DNA of 64,000 nt from Limosilactobacillus frumenti DSM 13145. Its GTDB lineage: Bacteria > Bacillota > Bacilli > Lactobacillales > Lactobacillaceae. Below are positions 29,439 to 40,846 of the stretch, in pieces. The DNA is taken from contig NZ_AZER01000008.1 in NCBI RefSeq assembly GCF_001436045.1, forward strand, positions 34,130 through 98,129. Reading direction: 5' to 3'. Positions within the stretch are counted from its first letter, which is position 1. Each line of letters begins with the position of its first letter. The translations under genes and the position numbers were made by a program. The notes beneath the pieces were generated by a model that saw only the letters and a program-made list of their open reading frames with translations, was not told the origin of the DNA and made no database searches.

Positions 29439-29479
29439 TCACATTATTTAACAACTTATAGTTCACTAAGTAAATGTGA
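29439..29479 (+). other. Stem-loop in the gap 5' leader
   Basis: TCACATT pairs with AATGTGA, and ACTTA with TAAGT inside it. No T run follows, so it is not a terminator; a 5' stabiliser or regulator-binding structure is likelier. Confidence 0.5.
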
Positions 29480-29531
29480 TTAAGTAAGCAAGTACGCTAA
29501 TTATGTTTTTCCTAAAGGAGGAAATTGCAGT

Positions 29532-30545
29532 ATGACTGTAAAGATTGGTATTAATGGTTTCGGCCGTATTGGTCGTTTAGCATTCCGTCGTATTCACGAA
29601 CTCAACACTGATGACATCGAAGTTGTTGCTATCAACGACTTGACTTCACCAGAAATGTTGGCTTACTTACTGAAGTACGATTCTACTCAAGGTCGTTTTA
29701 ACGGTGAAGTTTCCGCAACCGACAATGGTATCGTAGTTGATGGTAAGGAATACCCTGTATACGCAGAACGTGACGCTCGTAACATTCCTTGGGTAAAGAA
29801 CGACGGTGTTGACTTTGTCCTTGAATGTACTGGTTTCTACACTTCTGCAGAAAAGTCACAAGCTCACTTGGACGCTGGTGCAAAGCGTGTCCTTGTTTCT
29901 GCACCTGCTGGTAACGTTCCTACTGTTGTTCCTGGTGTTAACCTTGACACTTTGAAGGCTGACGACAAGATTGTTTCCGCTGGTTCATGCACTACTAGTT
30001 GCCTTGCCCCAATGGCATACTGGTTAAACAAGAACTTCGGCATCAAGGTTGGTACTATGACTACTGTTCACGCTTACACTGGTAGTCAAGCTGTTCTTGA
30101 CCAACCTCGTGGTAAGAAGTTCCGTAACAACCGTGCTGCAGCTGTTAACACTATTCCTCACTCAAGTGGTGCTGCTAAGGCTATCGGTCTTGTTATTCCA
30201 GAACTGAACGGTAAGCTTTCTGGTCACGCACAACGTGTTGCTGTTCCTACTGGCTCATTAACTGAACTTGTTACTATCTTGAACAAGAAGGTTTCAGTTG
30301 ACGAAGTTAACGAAGCTATGAAGAAGGCTGCTCAAAACAACCCAGCTTACGGTTACACTGAAGACCCAATCGTTTCTAGTGATATTATCGGTTCTACTTT
30401 TGGTTCAGTATTTGACCCATCTCAAACCGAAATCATGGAAGGTGCAGATGGTACTCAATTAGTTAAGACTGTTGCTTGGTACGACAACGAAAACGGCTTC
30501 ACTTGCAACATGATTCGGACTCTGCTTCACTTTGCAGAACTTTAA
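29532..30545 (+). CDS. gap: Glyceraldehyde-3-phosphate dehydrogenase
   Basis: GAPDH converts glyceraldehyde 3-phosphate to 1,3-bisphosphoglycerate with NAD+. The 337-residue protein has the NAD fold [14 protein letters not shown] at 7-20 and catalytic Cys153 in SAGSCTTSC, a lactobacillus variant of the classical SNASCTTNC. Codon choice is extreme: the lysine codons I read are AAG almost throughout, a sign of very high expression. AAAGGAGG precedes the ATG. No cggR gene lies upstream; tRNA-Arg and a small gene occupy that place. Confidence 0.97.
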   Translation: MTVKIGINGFGRIGRLAFRRIHELNTDDIEVVAINDLTSPEMLAYLLKYDSTQGRFNGEVSATDNGIVVDGKEYPVYAERDARNIPWVKNDGVDFVLECTGFYTSAEKSQAHLDAGAKRVLVSAPAGNVPTVVPGVNLDTLKADDKIVSAGSCTTSCLAPMAYWLNKNFGIKVGTMTTVHAYTGSQAVLDQPRGKKFRNNRAAAVNTIPHSSGAAKAIGLVIPELNGKLSGHAQRVAVPTGSLTELVTILNKKVSVDEVNEAMKKAAQNNPAYGYTEDPIVSSDIIGSTFGSVFDPSQTEIMEGADGTQLVKTVAWYDNENGFTCNMIRTLLHFAEL

Positions 30546-30568
30546 TCTGAGTGTAAATAAGCTAAATG

Positions 30569-30603
30569 AAAGGTGGGAGGAGGAGACTCCGACCACCTTT
30601 TTC
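30569..30603 (+). terminator. Terminator between gap and pgk
   Basis: AAAGGTGG and CCACCTTT pair, with an inner GGAG/CTCC hairpin, followed by TTTTTCTT. It would let gap be expressed above the downstream genes. Confidence 0.78.
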
Positions 30604-30629
30604 TTAACGAGAAGGAGGAAACATAATTC

Positions 30630-31838
30630 ATGGCTAAATTAACTGTTGAAGATTTACCTCTTGAAGGTAAAAAGGTATTAATGCGGGTTGACTTTAATGT
30701 GCCAATCACTGACGATGGTAAGGTTGGCGATGACAACCGGATCGTTGCCGCATTACCAACTATTAAGTACGTAATTGAACACAATGGTAAGGCAATCTTA
30801 TTCTCCCACTTGGGCCGGATTAAGAAGGAAGAAGACAAGCCAAGTAAGTCCCTCAAGCCAGTTGCTGAACGACTTTCTAACTTGTTAAACAAGCCGGTTA
30901 TCTTTGTTCCAGTTACTGAAGGTAAGCAATTGGAAGATGCCATCAACAACATGAAGGATGGCGAAGTATTGCTGGTTCAAAACACTCGTTACGAAGATGT
31001 TAAGAATGGCGAATACGTCAAGCGTGAATCAGGTAATGATCCTGAATTAGGTAAGTACTGGGCTTCACTTGGTGATGTTTACGTTAATGATGCCTTCGGT
31101 ACCGCTCACCGTAAGCATGCTTCTAACGTTGGTATTGCTACCAACATGCCTGGCAAGGCTGCTGCTGGTTTCTTAATGGAAAAGGAAATCAAGTTCTTGG
31201 GTGACGCTGTTGATAATCCACAACGTCCATTTGTGGCTATCCTTGGTGGTGCTAAGGTTTCTGACAAGATCGGTGTTATTGATCACCTCTTGGACAAGGC
31301 TGATAAAATCATCATCGGTGGTGGAATGGCTTATACATTCTACGCTGCTAAGGGCATCAAGACTGGTGACTCCCTTGTTGAAAAGGACAAGATTGATGTT
31401 GCTAAGCAAATCTTAGACAAGGCTGGCGACAAATTGGTATTGCCAATTGACAACGTGGTTGCTGACAAGTTTGATAACGATGCAAACACTAAGGTTGTCG
31501 AAGGCGATATTGATGATGGCTGGATGGCTCTTGACATTGGTCCAAAGACCATTGCTGAATTTGAAGACGTTTTGAAGGATGCTAAGACGGTTGTTTGGAA
31601 TGGACCAATGGGTGTCTTTGAAAAGCCAAACTTTGCCAAGGGAACTCTTGCTATTGGTAAGTTCTTGGGTACTTTGGATAACGCAACCACGATCGTTGGT
31701 GGTGGTGACTCAACTGCTGCTGTTAAGCAATTAGGAGTTGCTGATCAACTGACCCACATTTCAACTGGTGGTGGTGCTTCACTGACCTACCTCGAAGGTA
31801 AGGTATTACCAGGAATTGCCGCTATTTCTGAAAAGTAA
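30630..31838 (+). CDS. pgk: Phosphoglycerate kinase
   Basis: Pgk makes ATP from 1,3-bisphosphoglycerate. The 402-residue protein has the substrate region RVDFNVP near 19, the helix [19 protein letters not shown], and the nucleotide loop [13 protein letters not shown] near 352. Lysine is again nearly always AAG. GAAGGAGG precedes the ATG. It follows gap across a terminator hairpin and precedes tpiA across another. Confidence 0.97.
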   Translation: MAKLTVEDLPLEGKKVLMRVDFNVPITDDGKVGDDNRIVAALPTIKYVIEHNGKAILFSHLGRIKKEEDKPSKSLKPVAERLSNLLNKPVIFVPVTEGKQLEDAINNMKDGEVLLVQNTRYEDVKNGEYVKRESGNDPELGKYWASLGDVYVNDAFGTAHRKHASNVGIATNMPGKAAAGFLMEKEIKFLGDAVDNPQRPFVAILGGAKVSDKIGVIDHLLDKADKIIIGGGMAYTFYAAKGIKTGDSLVEKDKIDVAKQILDKAGDKLVLPIDNVVADKFDNDANTKVVEGDIDDGWMALDIGPKTIAEFEDVLKDAKTVVWNGPMGVFEKPNFAKGTLAIGKFLGTLDNATTIVGGGDSTAAVKQLGVADQLTHISTGGGASLTYLEGKVLPGIAAISEK

Positions 31839-31857
31839 TTTCAATTAAGATATAATG

Positions 31858-31893
31858 AAAGGGACTAGGAGCGTCATCTTAGGCCCTTTTGTT
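31858..31893 (+). terminator. Terminator between pgk and tpiA
   Basis: AAAGGG/CCCTTT and CTA/TAG pair around a 13-nt loop, followed by TTTTGTTGTTTTT. A TATAAT box at 31851-31856 lies just before it, so a weak internal promoter could start here. Confidence 0.68.
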
Positions 31894-31936
31894 GTTTTTA
31901 AATATTAAGAGTGAAATGCTCATAGGAGGGATTACA

Positions 31937-32686
31937 GTGCGAGTACCAATCATCGCTGGTAATTGGAAAATGCATAAGACGGTGGCAGAATCTGTTGATT
32001 TTGTGAATCAAGTTAAAGACCAGCTTCCTCCGGCTAATGAATTAGAGACTGCACTAGCGGGACCAACATTGTCGTTAGTATCAATGCATAATGCAGCGAT
32101 CGGCTCACCATTAAAGATTGCCGCAGAAAACTGCTATTATCAAAATGAGGGTGCATATACTGGGGAGACAAGCCCGTTAGCCTTGTATCAGGCAGGAATT
32201 CATCATGTCATCTTAGGCCATTCTGAACGACGTCGTTACTTTCATGAAACGGACGAAATCATTAATAAAAAGATTAAAGCTGCACTAGCTGCTGGATTAT
32301 GTCCAATAGTATGTTGTGATGATACAATGGGGCGTCGTGTTGCCGGTAGTCAAGTGCACTGGGTTGTTAACCGCATTTTGCTTGATGCTCAGGGACTTTC
32401 AGCGGATGATATTTGCCGGGTGACCTTTGCTTATGAACCTAATTGGGCAATTGGAACTGGTCAGAGTGCCGACCCTTCGCAAGCGGCAGAAGGCTGTTAC
32501 TTGATTCGACAAACGATTAGTTATATGTACAATCGTGATGTTGCGGACAATGTTCGGATACTATATGGTGGTAGTGTTACCACCGATAATATTCATCAGT
32601 TAATGAATAATCGTGATATCGATGGGGTTCTCGTTGGTGGGGCCAGTTTGGACCCGCAAACATTTTTACAATTAGTTAACCACTAA
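31937..32686 (+). CDS. tpiA: Triose-phosphate isomerase
   Basis: TpiA interconverts dihydroxyacetone phosphate and glyceraldehyde 3-phosphate. The 249-residue protein keeps the catalytic lysine in GNWKMHKT, histidine in LGHSERR and glutamate in AYEPNWAIGTG, and the phosphate loops GGSV and GGAS. It departs from consensus in CCDDTMGRR (usually CxGExxxxR) and AYEPN (usually V or I). Its codon use is relaxed compared with gap, pgk and eno (4 of 7 lysines AAA). GTG start after TAGGAGGG. In a phosphoketolase fermenter this enzyme is off the main route, which may explain it. Confidence 0.93.
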   Translation: MRVPIIAGNWKMHKTVAESVDFVNQVKDQLPPANELETALAGPTLSLVSMHNAAIGSPLKIAAENCYYQNEGAYTGETSPLALYQAGIHHVILGHSERRRYFHETDEIINKKIKAALAAGLCPIVCCDDTMGRRVAGSQVHWVVNRILLDAQGLSADDICRVTFAYEPNWAIGTGQSADPSQAAEGCYLIRQTISYMYNRDVADNVRILYGGSVTTDNIHQLMNNRDIDGVLVGGASLDPQTFLQLVNH

Positions 32687-32690
32687 ATGC

Positions 32691-34092
<1,402 letters not shown>

Positions 34093-34124
34093 TCTGGTTG
34101 ATTAACTAATAAATAAAGGCTAGG

Positions 34125-34155
34125 AGTTATTCCTAGCCTTTTTTGTATAAGTAAA
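34125..34155 (+). terminator. Terminator after eno
   Basis: AAGGCTAGGA and TCCTAGCCTT form a 10-bp stem around a 5-nt loop, followed by six T. Confidence 0.93.
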
Positions 34156-34308
34156 AGGGCTACTTTGGTTAAAATAATAAAGTTTTGGCTAATCAAACAA
34201 ACGAAAATTAAGCAGATCCATTAAAAACTAATGAGAATCGTCTTTATTTTTAATATATTTTATAATATAATGCCTTTCAGAAATTGAATTGGAAGGGAAT
34301 TGAACAAC

Positions 34309-35697
34309 GTGAAGAATTCAGCACCAAAACTTAGACGTTCAATGACAGCCGGTCAAATGGAAATGATTTCCCTTGGCGGTGCCATTGGGGTTGGTTTATT
34401 CATGGGGTCAACTTCCACTATTAAGTGGACTGGACCTTCTGTACTGCTGGCCTATGCTTTTGTTGGTTTGATTTTATATATTGTCATGCGTGCGCTGGGG
34501 GAGATGATTTATGTTAACCCTGGGACTGGTTCATTTGCTGACTATGCGACTGAATACGTTCACCCGTTAGCGGGATACCTGGCAAAGTGGGCCAACGTGT
34601 TTGAATATATTGTTGTTGGGATGTCTGAAGTGGTTGCGGCAACCGAATATCTAAAATTTTGGTGGCCCCATATGCATACCTGGATTGCAGGAGTTGTGAT
34701 CATCGTTTTCCTGGTTCTTGCTAACCTTGCTAGTGCCAAGGCCTATGGGTCATTGGAATTCTGGTTTGCGATGATTAAGGTAGTGACCATTATCTTCATG
34801 ATCTTCCTAGGCTTTATGGTAATCTTGTTTGGATTCGGTAACGGTGGGCACCCGACTGGCTTTAGTAACCTGTGGGCTCATGGTGGTTTCTTTACTGGTG
34901 GTGTTTCTGGTTTCTTCTTCTCAATGTCGATTATTGTTGGTTCTTATGAAGGAATTGAACTTCTGGGAATCTCAGCAGGGGAAGTTGCTAACCCGCAAGA
35001 AGCCATCATTAAGTCTGTTAAATCAGTCTTGTTCCGGATCTTAATCTTTTACGTTGGGGCGATTTTTGTTATTGTGACGATCTACCCTTGGGACAAGCTA
35101 AGTTCGGTTGGTTCACCATTTGTTTCAACCTTTGCTAAGGTTGGGATTACGGCTGCAGCATCAATTATTAACTTTGTTGTTTTGACGGCGGCATTATCCG
35201 GTGCTAACTCCGGAATTTACAGTTCCAGTCGGATGCTTTTCAAATTATCACACGAAGGTGATGCCCCCAAGATTTTTGGTCGTCTGTCTAAACGGATTGT
35301 TCCTGATGCAGCAATCTTAGGTATTTCTGGTGGGATCATGATTGGGTTCATTATTGATATGATTTCCTCTGTATACAGTCATTCTACTTCTGACATGTTT
35401 GTGGTTGTTTTCTCATCCTCCGTTTTGCCAGGGATGATTCCATGGTTTGTTATTCTTCTAGCGGAATTGCGTTTCAGAAAGAATAACCCAGATTTGATGG
35501 CCAACCACCCATTTAAGTTGCCTCTTTACCCATTCTCTAATTACTTTGCCTTCGTTATGTTAATCGTGATTGTTATCTTTATGTTTATCAATCCTGATAC
35601 CCGGGTATCAGTAATTGTTGGGGCAGCGGTTCTAATCATTGCCACAATTGTGTACATGGTTCGTTACCGTCATGACTTAAAAAAAGAATATAATTAA
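34309..35697 (+). CDS. Amino acid permease, AAT family
   Basis: The 462-residue protein has twelve membrane segments and the AAT/APC signature SLGGAIGVGLFMGS in segment 1, with PEEAI-like NPQEAIIKSV after segment 6 and GANSGIYSSSRML in segment 8. It imports an amino acid with protons; the substrate cannot be read from the sequence. GTG 34309 is preferred to TTG 34300 on spacing from GGAAGGGA. It stands alone, with an AT-rich upstream region containing TATAATATAAT. Confidence 0.88.
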   Translation: MKNSAPKLRRSMTAGQMEMISLGGAIGVGLFMGSTSTIKWTGPSVLLAYAFVGLILYIVMRALGEMIYVNPGTGSFADYATEYVHPLAGYLAKWANVFEYIVVGMSEVVAATEYLKFWWPHMHTWIAGVVIIVFLVLANLASAKAYGSLEFWFAMIKVVTIIFMIFLGFMVILFGFGNGGHPTGFSNLWAHGGFFTGGVSGFFFSMSIIVGSYEGIELLGISAGEVANPQEAIIKSVKSVLFRILIFYVGAIFVIVTIYPWDKLSSVGSPFVSTFAKVGITAAASIINFVVLTAALSGANSGIYSSSRMLFKLSHEGDAPKIFGRLSKRIVPDAAILGISGGIMIGFIIDMISSVYSHSTSDMFVVVFSSSVLPGMIPWFVILLAELRFRKNNPDLMANHPFKLPLYPFSNYFAFVMLIVIVIFMFINPDTRVSVIVGAAVLIIATIVYMVRYRHDLKKEYN

Positions 35698-35802
35698 TCA
35701 TGATTTTGCGTGCTTGAAACCTGCTTTGGTCTCTGGCACGCTTTTCGTTTGTGGTACAATAAGCTGTACTTGTTTGTAAAGAGAGGAGTTATCACAATTA
35801 AA

Positions 35803-37344
35803 ATGGGAAAAGATGTCCTTGTTAAACGAAATCGCCGTAGTACAGAATTATTTCGCGCCATTTTAATTGGGCTATCAACTGGATTGGTTGTTTCAACTTT
35901 CCGTTTGATTATTCAGCATCTATTACAGGTGGTAACGTTCTCTTTTCATTACTTTCATTCACATCCCCTGGGCCTCATTTGGTGGGTGCTAGGGACCATT
36001 GTTATTGCACTATTGTTAGGGATCCTAGCGCAACGTTACCCCAACATAAAGGGGTCAGGAATCCCCCAAGTTGAAGGACAACTAAAGTCAGAATTTGAAG
36101 AAGAGTGGTGGCCTGTCTTGTGGCGGAAATACCTGGGCGGGGTTATTGCCATCGGTTCAGGCCTTTTTCTTGGTCGTGAGGGCCCATCCATTCAGTTAGG
36201 TGCGACTGTCGGCCAGGGGATTAGTGAAGCAACAAAAGCGGATGCCTTAAATCGGCGGATTGGGATTGCTTCCGGAGCGGCCGCAGGGTTAGCAGCTGCT
36301 TTTAACGCCCCCATTGCTAGTACGATTTTTATTTTGGAAGAGGTTTACCATAATTTCTCTCCATTGATTTGGTTAGCCACTTTTATTAGTTCCCTTTGTT
36401 CGAATTTAGTATCGATGGAGTTCTTTGGCTTACGACCAGTTCTCTATGTTCCTTATTCTCATGATTTGCCAACAAGTTTGTACTGGCACTTAATCGTGAT
36501 GGGGTTGATGCTTGGCTTGTTGGGGCGGCTTTACCAGATTGTAATTTTGCGCTTGGACCAGTGGACGGGGAAACTGAAGTGGCTCAATCCTGTTGGTTAT
36601 CCAGTGATTCCAATGTTGCTGGTGATGCCCATTGCCTGGTATTTTCCCATTACCTTAGGTGGGGGAAATGGTTTAATTACTAAGCTGCAGTTTTTGCCGT
36701 TCTCGCTAAGCTTGTTTGTTCTGCTATTTGTGCTACGATTCGTGTTCTCGATGATGTCCTATGGGACGCAATTGCCTGGGGGTATCTTTTTGCCAATCCT
36801 GACGCTGGGGGCTGTCTTGGGAGCTGTCTATTGTGCCGCTATGGTTCGGCTTGGTATTCTCCCGGCACGTTACCTTCCGAACTTTATCATTTATGCGATG
36901 GCAGGCTACTTTGCATGTATTAGCAAGGCCCCGTTTACAGCTATTTTATTAATTACTGAAATGGTGGGTTCACTTGATCACTTAATGCCATTAGCACTAG
37001 TTGCAACTACTGCATACCTAGTTGTTGATGCTTTGCATGGTCAGCCAGTTTACAGTGCGATGTTTGATAATTTTATTGGCAAGAAACATCAGCAATCAGG
37101 ACACCAAGACACGCTGACCGTTACTATTTATGCTGGTTCAACTTTAGATGGAATCAAAGTAGCAGACTTTAAATGGCCAGCTAATAGTATTGTGACGCTC
37201 GTTTACCGTGGTGAACAACAGATTGTGCCAAACGGCCGAACACTTTTACAAGCTGGGGATACACTAGTGATTTCTGCCCATTGTGATGCCCAGCGGAAGT
37301 TACAACAGTACCTTACCCGGGCTGCCCACGACGGGAAAGCCTAG
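35803..37344 (+). CDS. ClC-type chloride/proton antiporter with TrkA-C domain
   Basis: The 513-residue protein shows all ClC selectivity motifs: GSGIPQVEG, GREGPSIQLGA with the gating glutamate, and LPGGIFLPIL. A C-terminal TrkA-C domain (about 435-510) probably senses a ligand. Such proteins exchange anions for protons, helping acid resistance, or move fluoride in another clade; the gating sequence here fits chloride. ATG 35803 is the most likely start, although GAGAGGAG lies 14 nt upstream, longer than usual. Confidence 0.88.
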   Translation: MGKDVLVKRNRRSTELFRAILIGLSTGLVVSTFRLIIQHLLQVVTFSFHYFHSHPLGLIWWVLGTIVIALLLGILAQRYPNIKGSGIPQVEGQLKSEFEEEWWPVLWRKYLGGVIAIGSGLFLGREGPSIQLGATVGQGISEATKADALNRRIGIASGAAAGLAAAFNAPIASTIFILEEVYHNFSPLIWLATFISSLCSNLVSMEFFGLRPVLYVPYSHDLPTSLYWHLIVMGLMLGLLGRLYQIVILRLDQWTGKLKWLNPVGYPVIPMLLVMPIAWYFPITLGGGNGLITKLQFLPFSLSLFVLLFVLRFVFSMMSYGTQLPGGIFLPILTLGAVLGAVYCAAMVRLGILPARYLPNFIIYAMAGYFACISKAPFTAILLITEMVGSLDHLMPLALVATTAYLVVDALHGQPVYSAMFDNFIGKKHQQSGHQDTLTVTIYAGSTLDGIKVADFKWPANSIVTLVYRGEQQIVPNGRTLLQAGDTLVISAHCDAQRKLQQYLTRAAHDGKA

Positions 37345-37409
37345 CATTATCACTGATCTTATGTTATCCTAGTTAAGATATAGTGGGCAATTAGTAGGAG
37401 GATAAGTCC

Positions 37410-37649
37410 TTGTATAATACATTAATGACTTTGTTTTTAATTGATTGCGTGGTTTTAATTGCATGTGTAATGATGCAACCCGCTAAAAATGATAATGATG
37501 CAATGTCCGCCTTAACTGGTGGGGCCGGCGATCTCTTTTCCCGGCGGAAAGCCCGTGGATTTGAAGCCGTAATGCAAGTTGTTACGACGATTTGTGGTGT
37601 GATTTTCTTCGGCTTGGCATTAGCATTAGTTTACGTTTCATCACATTAG
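37410..37649 (+). CDS. secG: Preprotein translocase subunit SecG
   Basis: SecG is the small partner of SecYE in the export channel. The 79-residue protein has two membrane segments flanking the conserved loop GGAGDLFSRRKARGFE. TTG start, 7 nt after TAGGAGG. It precedes est-rnr-smpB, the usual order in lactobacilli, with a terminator hairpin between. Confidence 0.94.
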   Translation: MYNTLMTLFLIDCVVLIACVMMQPAKNDNDAMSALTGGAGDLFSRRKARGFEAVMQVVTTICGVIFFGLALALVYVSSH

Positions 37650-37657
37650 CTAAATTT

Positions 37658-37693
37658 GCCTCCTGTAGCACAATTACTCAGGGGGCCTTTTTA
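37658..37693 (+). terminator. Terminator after secG
   Basis: GCCTCCTG and CAGGGGGC form an 8-bp stem with one G-U pair around a 13-nt loop, followed by TTTTTATATT. Confidence 0.78.
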
Positions 37694-37715
37694 TATTATC
37701 TGAGGAGGAACACGG

Positions 37716-38468
37716 ATGGAAGTTGTTTCAGGTCAACCATTTATCTTTAACGGTGGTCCCCAAGCGGTCATCCTTCTTCATTCATATACGAGTTCCAGTG
37801 CGGACGTCCGCTTGCTGGGTCGAGATCTTCAACGAGCCGGTTATACGGTTTATGCGCCAGTGTTTGCTGGTCATGGCAAGGATCCGCTAACGGTTTTGCA
37901 AGATGGTAATCCAGATAAATGGTGGGCTGATACCCAGGCGGCAATTCAACGAATGCGGGACCAAGGAATGACACAGATTGCTATTTTTGGACTTTCACTA
38001 GGTGGCTTGCTGGCAACCAAAGCATTGGAAAATACCCATTCGTTATCTGGCGGTGGTGTCTTTGCATCGCCAGTGACCACATGGGGACAGTCGAATGTGC
38101 CCCAGTTTTTCCCTCAATTAGCAGCGGATTATTATCGACGAGCCGGATTACCCGCTGACGAGATTCAAGCTAAATTATCAGTAATTAAAGCGCAACTACC
38201 TATTCAGTTAGGTGCTATTCAAGCGATGACTAAAGAGATTGATCAGCATTTAGACGCTATTCGTGGATCATTCTTTATTGCCCAGGGTGGCCGTGATCAG
38301 ATGATCGATCCTCATTCAGGAGCACAGCTACAAGAACGCTTGACGGCTAATGGTGTTCATGTTGACTACCATTTTTACCCAGAAGCTGATCATGTCCTGA
38401 CGGTTAATAATGCTCGTCGCCAACTGAGCACAGACGTTTTACAATATTTAAAGCAAGTTTTGAGGTAA
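37716..38468 (+). CDS. Carboxylesterase (alpha/beta hydrolase)
   Basis: The 250-residue cytoplasmic hydrolase belongs to the Est30/YvaK type found beside secG and rnr in Firmicutes. It has the oxyanion stretch LLHSYTSSSADVR, nucleophile Ser94 in GLSLGG, an aspartate in GGRDQMID and the catalytic histidine in EADHVL. Natural substrates are unknown; short-chain esters are hydrolysed by relatives. AGGAGG precedes the ATG, and rnr starts 3 bp after the stop. Confidence 0.9.
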   Translation: MEVVSGQPFIFNGGPQAVILLHSYTSSSADVRLLGRDLQRAGYTVYAPVFAGHGKDPLTVLQDGNPDKWWADTQAAIQRMRDQGMTQIAIFGLSLGGLLATKALENTHSLSGGGVFASPVTTWGQSNVPQFFPQLAADYYRRAGLPADEIQAKLSVIKAQLPIQLGAIQAMTKEIDQHLDAIRGSFFIAQGGRDQMIDPHSGAQLQERLTANGVHVDYHFYPEADHVLTVNNARRQLSTDVLQYLKQVLR

Positions 38469-38471
38469 GAA

Positions 38472-40832
38472 ATGATATCAAATAACAAGTTAAAAGAGAA
38501 AATTAATTCCTATTTGACAGAAAATGCTGGAGTTAGCTTTTCGGCGGAGAAGGTAGCCCGAATACTGGGGATGGATTCAGCTGACCAATTTACGCCGATC
38601 GTTCAGACCCTAGCAGAATTAGAACGAGAGAAAAAAGTTCAAGTAAACGAACGCGGTGAATTCGAAGCAGTGATAAAGCCAACTGAGATTATCGGAACTT
38701 TTCACGGTAACGATAAGGGCTTTGGCTTTGTTGACTATGATCCTGATCTGCCAGACATTTACATTAATCCAGATCATACGAAGCATGCCCTTAACGGGGA
38801 TCAAGTTGCTGTTAAAATTTTGCGGGCTGCCAAGCCTGGCAGTGACCAGGGACCAGAAGGCCAAGTGACCCGAATTGCTGAACACAATTATGACAAGATC
38901 GTTGGTGAATTTAAACAAGAGACTGTCGGCGATTACATTGGAGAGATTTTATTAAAGGATAAGAAGCTTTCTAACTACCGGTTCTTTGTTAATAATTTGG
39001 GATTGAAACCAATGGATGGTCAAGTGGTTACAGCTACGGTAGCAACGTACCCAGATGATGAATCGCCGCAGGTACTGACTGGCGCAGTTAATGAGGTCAT
39101 TGGTAACCGCGATGAACCTGGTATCGACATTCTATCGGTAATTTACGCGCATGATGTGCCGCACCAATTTCCTAAAGAAGTTATGGATGAGGCTAACAAG
39201 ATTCCTTTGCATGTTTTGCCTGAGGAACGCAAAGGACGAAAAGATATTACTGATCAACCATTGGTAACGATTGATGCGATCGAATCCAAAGATTTGGACG
39301 ATGCTGTCGTCGCGTGGAAGATGGATAATGGCCATTATCATTTAGGGGTGCATATCGCTGACGTCAGTCATTACGTTAAGCCCGGGAGTGCGCTGGATGA
39401 GGAAGCATTCAAACGCGGTACATCTGTTTACCTGACGGATCGTGTTGTTCCAATGCTGCCTAAACGGTTGTCGAACGGCATTTGTTCGTTAAATCCAGGT
39501 GAAGACCGTCTATCAATGAGCTGTGAAATGGAAATTGATGAACAGGGACGGGTCGTCAAGCACGCTATCTTCCCAAGTGTAATGCGTTCGCACGCACGGA
39601 TGACTTACAAAGCTGTCAACGCAATTTTGGAAGCTCATGATCAGAAAACTATTGATCGCTACCATGATTTGGTCCCAATGTTTGAGACAATGAAAGAAAT
39701 TCATAAGATTCTGCTTAAGAAGCGGAAGCGTCGCGGTGCCATTGATTTTGAAGCTCCTGAAGCAAAGATTATTGTGGATGAAAAAGGGCACCCAACTGAT
39801 ATTCAATTGCGGGAGCGGGGATTATCAGAGCGGATGATTGAATCCTTCATGTTAGCGGCCAACGAAACGGTTGCTGAACATTATTATAAGGAACACGTCC
39901 CATTCTTGTACCGGATCCATGAACAGCCGGATAATGAAAAGATCAAGTCCTTTTTTGAGTTCTTATCTGTTTTTGGCATTAATGCTCATGGTGATATTAA
40001 CAATGTTAAGCCGAAAATGCTGCAAAATGTTTTGAAGGATGTAGCAGGTAAGCCGGAAGAACAAATGGTTCAGGTTATGATGCTGCGCAGTATGCAGCAA
40101 GCCAAGTACTCTGATGAAGAACTTGGTCACTTTGGCTTAGGAGCCGACTACTATACGCACTTCACGTCACCAATTCGGCGTTATCCGGATGATACTGTTC
40201 ACCGCCTTATTAAGTGGTACAGCAAGCACGGTAAAGGTGAAGATGCCAAGGCGGCCTGGCGAGACCGGCTACCTGAGATTGCCGAGCATACCTCATTCAC
40301 TGAACGCCGGGGAATTGATACAGAACGTGATGTTGACAGCATGAAAAAGGCTGAATACATGGAGGACCATGTGGGCGAAACTTTCGAAGCGGTGGTCTCT
40401 TCTGTTATGAAGTTCGGTCTATTTGTAGAGTTGCCAAATACGGTAGAAGGATTAATTCATATTAGTGTGATGAATGATGACTACTATGAGTATTCTGAAA
40501 AGCACCTGGCTTTGATTGGTCGTACACATCACCGAATCTTCCAAATCGGCCAACCCATTCATGTTAAATTGTTGCGGGTTGATAAGGACTTGCGGGAAAT
40601 TGACTTTGAATTGGTTCACCCAGAGGAAGCCCCAACAACAAAGATTAGGGTCCCTCACAATGATCGTCGTGGTGGTCGTCAACGCGGGCGAAACAACCGT
40701 AATGGTCATCGTCGTCATAACCAGCAACGTGATCATGAAAACGGCTCGCGGAATAATCGTCAAATCAATCGCGGCCAAACACGTCATCACAATAACTCTA
40801 AGGACCATCAACCACGTCGTCGTCGCCATTAA
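38472..40832 (+). CDS. rnr: Ribonuclease R
   Basis: RNase R is a processive 3'-5' exoribonuclease that can unwind structured RNA and degrades defective mRNA with SmpB and tmRNA. The 786-residue protein has an N-terminal helix-turn-helix, cold-shock domains, the RNB core with DAIESKDLDDAV and YTHFTSPIRRYPD, and an S1 domain (GLFVELPNTVEGLIHIS). The last 60 or so residues form a tail rich in Arg, Asn, His and Gln, in place of the usual lysine-rich tail. Initiation context is poor (GAGGTAAGAAATG). smpB follows after 14 bp. Confidence 0.95.
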   Translation: MISNNKLKEKINSYLTENAGVSFSAEKVARILGMDSADQFTPIVQTLAELEREKKVQVNERGEFEAVIKPTEIIGTFHGNDKGFGFVDYDPDLPDIYINPDHTKHALNGDQVAVKILRAAKPGSDQGPEGQVTRIAEHNYDKIVGEFKQETVGDYIGEILLKDKKLSNYRFFVNNLGLKPMDGQVVTATVATYPDDESPQVLTGAVNEVIGNRDEPGIDILSVIYAHDVPHQFPKEVMDEANKIPLHVLPEERKGRKDITDQPLVTIDAIESKDLDDAVVAWKMDNGHYHLGVHIADVSHYVKPGSALDEEAFKRGTSVYLTDRVVPMLPKRLSNGICSLNPGEDRLSMSCEMEIDEQGRVVKHAIFPSVMRSHARMTYKAVNAILEAHDQKTIDRYHDLVPMFETMKEIHKILLKKRKRRGAIDFEAPEAKIIVDEKGHPTDIQLRERGLSERMIESFMLAANETVAEHYYKEHVPFLYRIHEQPDNEKIKSFFEFLSVFGINAHGDINNVKPKMLQNVLKDVAGKPEEQMVQVMMLRSMQQAKYSDEELGHFGLGADYYTHFTSPIRRYPDDTVHRLIKWYSKHGKGEDAKAAWRDRLPEIAEHTSFTERRGIDTERDVDSMKKAEYMEDHVGETFEAVVSSVMKFGLFVELPNTVEGLIHISVMNDDYYEYSEKHLALIGRTHHRIFQIGQPIHVKLLRVDKDLREIDFELVHPEEAPTTKIRVPHNDRRGGRQRGRNNRNGHRRHNQQRDHENGSRNNRQINRGQTRHHNNSKDHQPRRRRH

Positions 40833-40846
40833 TGGAGGTGTGAATC

